Source: JBCCZC01 sp039188505
Lineage (GTDB): Bacteria; Pseudomonadota; Gammaproteobacteria; Xanthomonadales; SZUA-38
Length of the DNA: 5,293 nt
Direction: 5' to 3'
NCBI GenBank assembly: GCA_039188505.1
Contig: JBCCZC010000406.1
Span: 1-5,293, forward strand
The notes under the pieces were generated by a model. That model searched no databases, was not told where the DNA came from, and saw nothing but the letters and a program-made list of their open reading frames with translations. The position numbers and the translations under genes are program-made. Every line of letters begins with the position of its first letter. Positions within the stretch are counted from its first letter, which is position 1. Shown here piece after piece: positions 1 through 5,155 of this stretch.

Positions 1-97
1 CGACGCCCTGTGCTGCCAGTTCCCTGGCCAGAATGATCCCTGCGGGGCCGCCCCCTACGACACAAACGGATGTGGTCAGCTCAGGTGTTGGCAGCAA
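1..97 (-). CDS. FAD-dependent oxidoreductase, N-terminal fragment (partial, runs off the left edge)
   Basis: Read on the minus strand from about base 97 down to base 1, one frame is open and gives a classic dinucleotide-binding start: a short hydrophobic strand (SVCVVGGG) followed by GGGPAG (bases 38-55) and a helix (IILARELAAQGV). This is the Rossmann GxGxxG that holds the ADP part of FAD in flavoprotein monooxygenases, GMC oxidoreductases and relatives. Only 32 residues are visible, so the family and substrate cannot be decided. No convincing start is present: a TTG at 97-95 is possible but lacks a Shine-Dalgarno sequence, and the true start may have been lost at the joint with the msbA fragment. 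By hand count, 12 of 32 codons end in A or T, far more than in the neighbouring fragment (5 of 56), which suggests a different source of DNA. Confidence 0.6.
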   Translation of the reverse strand, partial: MLPTPELTTSVCVVGGGPAGIILARELAAQGV

Positions 98-98
98 G

Positions 99-269
99 GC
101 CGACCGGACGACCCTGGTCATCGCTCACCGCCTCTCGACCATCGAAGACGCGGACATGGTCATCGTGCTCGAGCAGGGGAAGCTCATCGAGCAGGGCACG
201 CACGACGAGCTAATCAAGATCGACGGGGCGTACGCGACCCTTCACCGGATGCAGTTCTCGGAGGGATAG
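99..269 (+). CDS. msbA: MsbA-like lipid A/phospholipid ABC exporter, C-terminal fragment
   Basis: The last 56 residues of an ABC exporter ATPase domain are present. TTLVIAHRLSTIE carries the switch (H-loop) histidine at 126-128, followed by the usual D-x-I-x-V-L-E-x-G-x-x-x-E-x-G-T-H-x-E-L tail. The ending YATLHRMQF closely matches the end of MsbA (YAQLHKMQF in E. coli), the inner-membrane flippase that moves lipid A-core across the membrane using ATP. Walker A, the ABC signature, Walker B and the whole membrane domain are missing. Upstream of the ADRTT residues the reading frame stays open back to an ATG at 33, but those residues do not resemble an ABC protein. They are the antisense of the oxidoreductase fragment, so that ATG is not a real start. 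The stop is TAG at 267-269. The lipid A-type acyltransferase gene converges on it. This is a broken or chimerically joined gene; the family call is firm, and the msbA symbol is likely rather than certain. Confidence 0.75.
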   Translation, partial: ADRTTLVIAHRLSTIEDADMVIVLEQGKLIEQGTHDELIKIDGAYATLHRMQFSEG

Positions 270-290
270 CGGGTTCGGCTGGGTAGGTCG

Positions 291-319
291 TTGGACTCCG
301 ACGTTTCAGCGGGGTCCGA
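291..319 (+). terminator. Possible hairpin terminator after the msbA fragment
   Basis: Arms GGACTCCG (293-300) and CGGGGTCC (310-317) pair with one G-U wobble and can extend two more pairs (291-319, 292-318) around a 9-base loop. It lies 24 bases after the msbA stop, in the gap between convergent genes. An alternative, mutually exclusive perfect 6-bp stem is GGGGTC (311-316) with GACCCC (332-337), ending right next to the acyltransferase stop. Neither is followed by a U-tract, so intrinsic termination is unproven. Confidence 0.3.
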
Positions 320-337
320 TCATGCCGATTCGACCCC

Positions 338-1330
338 TCACTCCTCACCCTCCTCCGGCTTGGGTCGATGGTAGTAACCGAAGTCGATGCCCTCCGGCTG
401 GATATCGAAGCGCTGGTAGGTCCACTGGTACTGCTCGGGCTTCTGTCGGACCAGGCGTTCGATGGTCGCGTTCATGGCCGTCAGCGAGGTGAGTTCGTCG
501 TCGCTGCCGACGCCCGGTTCAGGTTCGGTGATGTGCAGACGGAAGCCGCGGCCCAGCGGGAGCCGCTCCATGAATCCGAACAGGATGATGGGATCGTGTT
601 TCGTGGCCAGTTTCGCGAAGAGCCGCATCGTGTAGGCCGGGTGGCCGAAGAACGGGGCGAAGGCGCCGTTGCCCGGCCGCGGCTTGTGATCGGGCAGGAT
701 CCCGATGGCGTCGCCTGCCTTCATGTGGCGCAGTAGCACACGCACGCCCTGCGCGCCGGCGGCGACCATGCGTGCGCCGTAGCGCTCCCGGCAATCCGTG
801 ATCAATGCGTCGGCGCAGCGGTCGCTGCGCGGCCGGTACAGGATCGCGGTCGTCAGGCAGTCGCTCATGTACCCCGACAGGAGTTCCCACGCGCCGAGAT
901 GCGAGGCGCCGAACAGGATCGGTCGGTCCGATGCGATCGCCGCGGCCAGCATTTCCTCGCCAACGACCGCTTGCACCTTCCCGAGCGATTGCGCCGGGGG
1001 TCGGCCCCAGATGAAGCCGAGCTCCGTGATGCTTTTGACCGTTTCCTGCAGGGACCGAAACAGCAGTTTCTGCCGCGCCCACCAGCCGAGCTCCGGAAAG
1101 CACTGCCGGAGGTTCACGTCCGCATTCCGGCGCGGGGCCATCGGCGTGAAGTAGATCAGCGTTCCGACGAGCGATCCGAGCGCGTGGTTGAGCGGCAGCG
1201 GCAGCCGACTCAGCCAGGTGAGCACCCGCCGCGCGATGCGCCCGTTGCGCGTCTCCGGCGGTCGGAGCGGCGGCAGCGGACCTGCGACTCGCGCCTTGGC
1301 GCCGCCGTCCTGTAGGTCGACCTGGGACAT
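338..1330 (-). CDS. LpxL/LpxM-family lipid A (lysophospholipid) acyltransferase
   Basis: A 330-residue protein of the bacterial lipid A acyltransferase family, which transfers an acyl chain from acyl-ACP to a lipid A precursor at the cytoplasmic face of the inner membrane. The catalytic HX4E motif is seen as HLGAWE (His144, Glu149). Other family blocks follow: LYRP at 165-168, GILPDHKPRPGNGAFAPFFG near 210-229 and, towards the end, PEQYQWTYQRF (298-308), matching the family's PEQYxWxxxRF. A weakly hydrophobic stretch at about 47-66 may be the N-terminal membrane anchor. The first ~30 residues are proline- and charge-rich and not conserved. Length is slightly above the usual ~300-310. ATG at 1330 is kept because a -10 element sits exactly six bases upstream; there is no Shine-Dalgarno sequence. 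The gene converges on the msbA tail, another lipid A function, though the joint at base ~97 limits how much to read into that. Which acyl position it modifies, or whether it acts on another lipid such as ornithine lipid, cannot be told. Confidence 0.88.
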   Translation of the reverse strand: MSQVDLQDGGAKARVAGPLPPLRPPETRNGRIARRVLTWLSRLPLPLNHALGSLVGTLIYFTPMAPRRNADVNLRQCFPELGWWARQKLLFRSLQETVKSITELGFIWGRPPAQSLGKVQAVVGEEMLAAAIASDRPILFGASHLGAWELLSGYMSDCLTTAILYRPRSDRCADALITDCRERYGARMVAAGAQGVRVLLRHMKAGDAIGILPDHKPRPGNGAFAPFFGHPAYTMRLFAKLATKHDPIILFGFMERLPLGRGFRLHITEPEPGVGSDDELTSLTAMNATIERLVRQKPEQYQWTYQRFDIQPEGIDFGYYHRPKPEEGEE

Positions 1331-1336
1331 GGGCCG

Positions 1337-1345
1337 ATTATCCCA
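1337..1345 (-). promoter_or_regulatory. Extended -10 promoter element of the acyltransferase gene
   Basis: On the minus strand TGGGATAAT is an extended -10 (TGn followed by GATAAT, five of six matches to TATAAT). The hexamer ends six bases before the ATG at 1330, which places the expected transcription start on or within a base of the A of ATG. No clear -35 is seen; an extended -10 can work without one. It lies in the 33-bp gap after the LysR gene on the same strand, so the acyltransferase gene probably has its own promoter. Confidence 0.55.
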
Positions 1346-1363
1346 CAGCTTCCCTCGCCTGCC

Positions 1364-2263
1364 TCAGTCGACGAGGTCCCACGGCGGTTGTCCGGCGTAG
1401 CGGTCGATCAGGCCATTGATGAACGTCGTGACCTTGCTCGCGACCTCGCGGTGGAAGGGGTAGATCGCCTGCAGGACGCGTCCGGATAGCGGATGATCGA
1501 CGAGGATCGTCCGAAGGCGTCCCTGCTGCAGGTCTGGACCGACAATGAAGGTGGGTAGCGCCACGATGCCGGCGCCGGCCAGCGCAGCCTCATGCAGGAT
1601 GGTCGCGTTGTTGGTGCAGATTCGCCCCGTCGGCACTACTTCCTGGCCGCCCAGGATCCAGCGTCGCCCGGTCCGGAAATGCCCGAAGTGAAGGCAGGCG
1701 TGCTGCTCCAGATCGGCCGGGGTGACAGGTTCCCCGTGCTCGGCGAGGTAGGCCGGCGACGCGCAGAGCACGATCCGGATCGGGCAGATGTCCTTGACCA
1801 CCAGATTCCCGGATTCCGCGGGCTCGGAGATCCGGATCGTGAGGTCGTACTCCTCCTCGAGGAGATCGATGAACCGGTCGCTCAGGTCGAGCTGGACCTT
1901 GACCTGCGGATGCTGGGCCACGTATTCGCACACGTACGGCCCGAGGTGGAGCTCACCGAAGGGCAGCGGTGCGTTCACGCGGAGCCGGCCGCTGGGGACC
2001 TGCCGGCCGATGGATACCTCCGCCTCCGCGGACGCGACGTTCTCGAGAATGTCGAGCGCTCGCTGGTAGAACACCCGGCCGGCATCGGTCGGCGTCACCT
2101 TGCGCGTCGACCGCAGCAGTAGCGGCACACCGAGCTGGGACTCGAGGTCGACGACGTACTTGTTGACCGTGGCCCGAGTGGTGTCGAGGTGGCGGGCTGC
2201 CGCGGCGAACCCACCCTGCTCGACGACGCGGCAGAAGAACCGCATGGCGGTGAGCTTGTCCAT
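1364..2263 (-). CDS. LysR-family transcriptional regulator, divergent from pirin
   Basis: A 299-residue LysR-type regulator: an N-terminal winged helix-turn-helix (MDKLTAMRFFCRVVEQGGF..., HTH about residues 18-37, wing ending in RKVTPTDAG at 54-62), a linker helix (to ~80) and a periplasmic-binding-protein-like effector domain (~93-290) with the typical GRLRVNAP, YDLTIRI and GAGIVALP blocks. The recognition helix reads TTRATVNKYVVDLE, somewhat unlike the common SxxxVSRxIxxLE form. The ATG at 2263 is chosen over the longer start at 2296: it gives the family's MDKLTAMR beginning, has AGAGG at 2274-2270 with a 6-base spacer, and leaves the upstream dyad outside the gene. It is divergent from pirin, so the expected job is control of pirin and itself, with an unknown small-molecule effector. 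The same-strand acyltransferase gene starts 33 bp downstream but seems to have its own promoter. Confidence 0.93.
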   Translation of the reverse strand: MDKLTAMRFFCRVVEQGGFAAAARHLDTTRATVNKYVVDLESQLGVPLLLRSTRKVTPTDAGRVFYQRALDILENVASAEAEVSIGRQVPSGRLRVNAPLPFGELHLGPYVCEYVAQHPQVKVQLDLSDRFIDLLEEEYDLTIRISEPAESGNLVVKDICPIRIVLCASPAYLAEHGEPVTPADLEQHACLHFGHFRTGRRWILGGQEVVPTGRICTNNATILHEAALAGAGIVALPTFIVGPDLQQGRLRTILVDHPLSGRVLQAIYPFHREVASKVTTFINGLIDRYAGQPPWDLVD

Positions 2264-2382
2264 GGACGACCTCTTTTGTATCCGATTTGATGACAATGAG
2301 GATCCATTTTGCCATGTTCAGTTGACGTTCGCGCCGCGGCATCCTGTGCCTCAACGAATCACCACTCCCACAGGAGAACGAC
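2264..2382. promoter_or_regulatory. Divergent LysR/pirin control region
   Basis: This 119-bp stretch separates the two divergent starts and is visibly more AT-rich than the genes around it. It holds a 26-bp dyad (listed separately). A TTGACG at 2322-2327 fits a plus-strand -35 for pirin, but the bases 16-18 further on (around TGTGCC) make a poor -10, which would suit a promoter needing an activator. The pirin Shine-Dalgarno AGGAGA is at 2372-2377. No convincing promoter for the LysR gene could be picked out. Confidence 0.5.
2290..2315. promoter_or_regulatory. 26-bp interrupted dyad, candidate LysR operator
   Basis: Arms ATGACAA (2290-2296) and TTGCCAT (2309-2315) are inverted repeats with one mismatch, centred on the palindrome GGATCC (2300-2305); 9 of 13 base pairs are symmetric. 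The centre lies about 40 bp upstream of the LysR ATG and 80 bp upstream of the pirin ATG, and seven bases before the TTGACG -35-like box of pirin. That is where a LysR-type activator would bind to act on both genes. It is not a strict T-N11-A motif centred on the dyad, so assignment to this LysR rests on position and symmetry. Confidence 0.5.
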
Positions 2383-3093
2383 ATGATCAAGCGAGCAGCC
2401 AACGACCGCGGAACCGCCGATTTCGGCTGGCTGAAGAGCCGCCACACCTTTTCCTTCGGCCATTACTACGACCCCAAGCAAATGGGCTTCGGCGTGCTCC
2501 GCGTCATCAACGAGGACCGGGTCGTGCCCGGCGCCGGCTTCGATACGCATGGTCACCGCGACATGGAGATCATTTCCTACGTGCTCGACGGCGCGCTGGA
2601 GCACAAGGACAGCCAGGGCAATCACTCGATCATTCGCCCCGGTGACGTTCAACGCATGACCGCGGGAACCGGCATCCGCCACAGTGAGTACAACGCATCA
2701 ACGGAGGACCCGGTCCACTTTCTGCAGATTTGGGTACTCCCTGACCGCGCCGGTCATCGCCCGGGCTACGAGCAGATCGCCTATCCCGACGTCGAGAAGC
2801 GGGGCCAGCTTCGACTGGTGGCGTCCGGCGACGGTCGGGAGGGTTCGGTCACGCTTCACCAGGATCTCAACCTCTTCGCGGGATTGATCGATGGTAGCGA
2901 GACGGCGTCGATCGAGCTTAAGGCCGGCCGGCAGGCGTGGGTCCAAGTGGCCCGGGGCGACGTCGAGGTCAACGGCGAGACGCTGAAGGCCGGTGACGGT
3001 CTGGCGATCGCCGACGCCGGGACGGTGACCGTTGCGAAGGGCAGGGACGCTGAAATCCTGGTCTTCGAGATGCGGAAGCAGACCCTCAACTGA
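2383..3093 (+). CDS. Pirin family protein (YhhW-like cupin)
   Basis: A 236-residue bicupin of the pirin family, close in length and layout to E. coli YhhW. It starts with the family block GWLKSRHTFSFGHYYDP (15-31). The metal site is complete in the N-terminal cupin: His56 and His58 (FDTHGHRDMEI), His100 and Glu102 (GIRHSEYN), matching the His-His-His-Glu set of YhhW one residue later. The block QIWVLP (115-120) joins the two cupins; the C-terminal cupin (about 130-232) has no matching metal ligands. Bacterial pirins are cytoplasmic metal proteins, and some cleave quercetin as a 2,3-dioxygenase; the natural substrate here is unknown. The start is fixed by AGGAGA at 2372-2377. The divergent LysR gene and shared dyad suggest induction by a small molecule that pirin may help remove. 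A GC-rich hairpin follows its stop. Confidence 0.93.
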   Translation: MIKRAANDRGTADFGWLKSRHTFSFGHYYDPKQMGFGVLRVINEDRVVPGAGFDTHGHRDMEIISYVLDGALEHKDSQGNHSIIRPGDVQRMTAGTGIRHSEYNASTEDPVHFLQIWVLPDRAGHRPGYEQIAYPDVEKRGQLRLVASGDGREGSVTLHQDLNLFAGLIDGSETASIELKAGRQAWVQVARGDVEVNGETLKAGDGLAIADAGTVTVAKGRDAEILVFEMRKQTLN

Positions 3094-3102
3094 ACCTGAA
3101 CA

Positions 3103-3133
3103 GGGCCCGACCCGCCGATCGCGGGCCGGGCCC
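3103..3133 (+). terminator. Strong GC-rich hairpin between pirin and the first GcvA-type gene
   Basis: Arms GGGCCCGACCCGC (3103-3115) and GCGGGCCGGGCCC (3121-3133) pair over 13 positions with a single A-C mismatch around a 5-base loop. It begins 9 bases after the pirin stop and ends 12 bases before the next ATG. There is no U-tract after it, so it may be a rho-independent-like stop, a 3'-end stabiliser for the pirin mRNA, or a structured leader for the LysR gene. It suggests that the two genes are not a simple operon. Confidence 0.5.
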
Positions 3134-3145
3134 GGGTCCATTCTG

Positions 3146-4069
3146 ATGCCCTCCCAACGCCTACCGGCCCTGACGGCCCTGCGTGCCTTCGAGGCCGTTG
3201 CTCGGCACGGTTCCTTCAAGGCCGCGGCCGAGGAGCTCTTCGTGACACCGGGTGCCCTCAGCCAGCAGGTCCGGAAGCTGGAGGACGAGCTCGACACGCC
3301 GCTGTTCATCCGGCGCAACCGCCTCATCGAGCCGACGCCTGCCGGGATCAAGCTTCGGGCGGCGCTGACGGATGCGTTTCTGCGCATTCGGGAAGCGGTC
3401 GACGGGATCGTCTCGAGTCCTGACGACGACCGCATCGTAGTGGCATGCGGGCCGCCCTTCGCGGCGAAGTGGCTGGTGCCGCGGCTCGGGAAACTGCTGG
3501 AGCTCAATCCCGACGCTGACATCCGCGTCGCAGCGAACTTCGAGCTGCTCGAGTATGACCAGCACGACATCGATGTTGGCATCCGCTTCGGATTCCCGGA
3601 GGACGCCGAGACCGGATCGGAGCTGCTGCATCGGGAGACCGTTCTCCCGCTCGCATCACCGGCGTTCGTCGAGCGTCACCGGTTGCGTGAGCCCCGGGAC
3701 CTGCTGCGCGCGCCGATCATTGCGGATGGCAGCATGGAATTCGCGCCCGGGTCGCCGGACTGGGCTCGCTGGTTCAGTGAGGCCGGTCTTGCCGCCAGCG
3801 GTGCGCAGCGGGGGGTGAACTTTGGCGGCCACGCCGAGCAGGCCATCGATGCCGCCGTCGCCGGCGCGGGCGTGGTGCTCGGACGCCGGACGCTGGCGCA
3901 ATGGGACATCGAGGCCGGCCGCCTCGTCGCGCCCTTCGGTCCCGAACTCGATACCGGCCTCGCCTATCGCCTCTGCTACCAGCGGGGTGGCCTCCAGGAT
4001 CCGCGGGTTCAGGCCTTCCGTGACTGGATCGTTCGGGAGCTGGGCGCCGAAGGATCGGTACAGGACTGA
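3146..4069 (+). CDS. GcvA-type LysR transcriptional regulator (first of a tandem pair)
   Basis: A 307-residue LysR regulator of the GcvA/AmpR-like branch. The N-terminus LPALTALRAFEAVARHGSF leads to the HTH (AAAEELFVTPGALSQQVRKLE, about 26-46) and wing (to TPAG, 64-67). The effector domain has the branch's marks FAAKWLVPRL (105-114), DIDVGIRFG (141-149) and a WxxWF-like DWARWF (205-210). An in-frame ATG at 3032 would add 38 residues overlapping pirin and hairpin sequence with no family resemblance, so the ATG at 3146 is used. It lacks a good Shine-Dalgarno sequence; the hairpin ends 12 bases upstream. The next gene is a paralogue, and the DNA-binding parts agree at 46 of 62 positions in a hand alignment. 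GcvA itself regulates glycine cleavage, but no such genes are here, so the target and effector are unknown. Confidence 0.92.
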   Translation: MPSQRLPALTALRAFEAVARHGSFKAAAEELFVTPGALSQQVRKLEDELDTPLFIRRNRLIEPTPAGIKLRAALTDAFLRIREAVDGIVSSPDDDRIVVACGPPFAAKWLVPRLGKLLELNPDADIRVAANFELLEYDQHDIDVGIRFGFPEDAETGSELLHRETVLPLASPAFVERHRLREPRDLLRAPIIADGSMEFAPGSPDWARWFSEAGLAASGAQRGVNFGGHAEQAIDAAVAGAGVVLGRRTLAQWDIEAGRLVAPFGPELDTGLAYRLCYQRGGLQDPRVQAFRDWIVRELGAEGSVQD

Positions 4070-4165
4070 CCGAATGGCTAGGGGCGTGGCGGCCGTGTCG
4101 GGTTACAAAGGACGTCGGGGAAGAGCGCTGCGGGGAAATCTGGGAAGCCATGGAGAACAACGGTC
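4070..4165 (+). promoter_or_regulatory. Leader region of the second GcvA-type gene
   Basis: This 96-bp gap has no clear sigma70 promoter; TACAAA near 4105 is a weak -10 without a -35. It holds a direct repeat CGGGGAA at 4116-4122 and 4131-4137 (15 bases apart) with a third partial copy, TGGGAA, at 4141-4146. The Shine-Dalgarno GGAGAA at 4152-4157 lies 8 bases before the ATG at 4166 and fixes that start. A small open frame crosses the gap and is described among the findings. Confidence 0.3.
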
Positions 4166-5113
4166 ATGATGAATCTACCGCTGACGACGCCGATGCCCCG
4201 GCGCCTGCCCCCGCTCACGTCACTGCGCGCTTTCGAGGCCGTGGCGCGTCGCGTCTCGTTCAAGTACGCCGCCGAAGAGCTGTTCGTGACCCCTGGAGCT
4301 GTCAGTCAGCAGGTCAAGAAGCTCGAGGAAGACCTCGGCATGCCGCTGCTGCTGCGCCACAACCGGATCATCGAGGTGACGCCCGCCGGTGAGCAGCTCT
4401 GCGCAGGCCTGACCGATGCGTTCCGTCGCATGCGGGCCGCGGTCGAGGCGGCTCGGACCGCCGGCGAGACCCAGTGCCTCGCCGTGGCGTGCCCGGCGCC
4501 CTTCGCAGCCAAATGGCTGGTCCCGCGCCTCGGGTGCTTCGTCGAGGAACATCCGGAGACGGACATTCGCATCGTCGCGACGGCCGATCCGCTGGACCCC
4601 GATGCCGCCGATGCGCACATTCGCATCAACATCGACGAGGACGCGCGCGATGGCGAATCCTTGGTCGAGGAATCCTTTCTGCCCCTGGTCTCACCGGCGT
4701 TCATCGAGCGCCACGAGCTGAATGGGCCGCAGGATCTCCTCCGGGTTCCGTTGATCTCCGACTGCAAGGGTGATCTGTACCGCGGCGCGCCGACCTGGCG
4801 TGACTGGTTCCGGAAGCTGGGCCTGCCCGCGCCGGATCACTGCCGCGCCGTCGATTTCGGCATCCACGTCGACCAGGCGATCGACGCCACCGCTTCGGGC
4901 GTGGGCGCGATGCTGGGCCCCCGGGTCCTCGCCGAGCAGGACATCGCGCGCGGTCGCCTCGTTTCCCCCTGGGGACCGGAGCTGAAGTCCGACGTGCACT
5001 ACCGACTCAGCTGGGATCGCGGCGCGCTCAACAGCCGAATCGAGGCTTTCAGCGCCTGGCTGCTCGATCAGTTCGGCGGCAAGGCGGGCCCGGTCGTGCA
5101 GGTCGCCGCCTGA
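4166..5113 (+). CDS. GcvA-type LysR transcriptional regulator (second of a tandem pair)
   Basis: A 315-residue LysR regulator paralogous to the preceding gene. The HTH lies at about 34-54 (YAAEELFVTPGAVSQQVKKLE) and the wing ends with VTPAG (71-75). FAAKWLVPRL (113-122), LPLVSPAFIERH (172-183) and DWF (213-215) match the first copy in order and spacing. The effector domain has drifted: where the first copy has DIDVGIRFG, this one reads DADAHIRIN (147-155). ATG at 4166 is supported by GGAGAA eight bases upstream. Starts at 4169 and at 4193 (MPRRLPPLTSLRAF, nearer the usual family beginning) are possible, but 4193 has no ribosome site. It probably arose by duplication and kept DNA specificity while changing ligand. 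No target gene is adjacent other than its neighbours. Confidence 0.92.
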   Translation: MMNLPLTTPMPRRLPPLTSLRAFEAVARRVSFKYAAEELFVTPGAVSQQVKKLEEDLGMPLLLRHNRIIEVTPAGEQLCAGLTDAFRRMRAAVEAARTAGETQCLAVACPAPFAAKWLVPRLGCFVEEHPETDIRIVATADPLDPDAADAHIRINIDEDARDGESLVEESFLPLVSPAFIERHELNGPQDLLRVPLISDCKGDLYRGAPTWRDWFRKLGLPAPDHCRAVDFGIHVDQAIDATASGVGAMLGPRVLAEQDIARGRLVSPWGPELKSDVHYRLSWDRGALNSRIEAFSAWLLDQFGGKAGPVVQVAA

Positions 5114-5119
5114 GCGGCG
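5104..5119 (+). terminator. Small perfect hairpin spanning a stop codon
   Basis: CGCCGC (5104-5109) and GCGGCG (5114-5119) form a perfect 6-bp stem with the loop CTGA, which contains the TGA stop (5111-5113) of the second GcvA-type gene. No U-tract follows. Such a short GC stem could arise by chance in DNA of this composition. Confidence 0.2.
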
Positions 5120-5143
5120 GACACGAGCCTCACGTCCCTTACC

Positions 5144-5149
5144 GATAAT
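5144..5149 (+). promoter_or_regulatory. -10 element of the response regulator gene
   Basis: GATAAT, five of six matches to the sigma70 -10, ends six bases before the ATG at 5156, so transcription would start at about the A of ATG. There is no Shine-Dalgarno sequence in the gap and no clear -35. The same layout occurs ahead of the acyltransferase gene on the other strand. Confidence 0.5.
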
Positions 5150-5155
5150 TCCAGC

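Noticed and set aside
33..98. ATG at 33 as the start of a 78-residue complete protein
   Set aside because: The first 22 residues do not resemble ABC proteins and are the antisense of an FAD-binding GGGPAG coding stretch; only the part from about base 99 is real msbA sequence.
519..1103. 194-residue frame on the same strand as the acyltransferase, in another frame
   Set aside because: Arg/Ala/Gly-rich shadow of a gene with complete HX4E and other family motifs; no ribosome site and no domain.
1592..2122. 176-residue plus-strand frame opposite the LysR gene
   Set aside because: Composition (Asp/Arg/Val/Leu-rich, no motif) is that of an antisense shadow, and the LysR reading is unambiguous.
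2264..2296. Longer LysR start at 2296 adding 11 residues
   Set aside because: It lacks a Shine-Dalgarno sequence, adds residues not found in the family and would place the start inside the dyad; ATG 2263 has AGAGG at a good distance.
3126..3135. Perfect palindrome CCGGGCCCGG as a possible operator
   Set aside because: It is part of the larger GC-rich hairpin and of very low complexity; the stem-loop explains it better.
3032..3145. Longer start at 3032 for the first GcvA-type gene
   Set aside because: The 38 extra residues are out-of-frame pirin and hairpin sequence with no family similarity.
2698..3582. 294-residue open frame on the minus strand opposite pirin and the first GcvA-type gene
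   Set aside because: It is serine/arginine-rich without recognisable domains and lies opposite two genes with clear family motifs and metal ligands; high GC content keeps antisense frames open.
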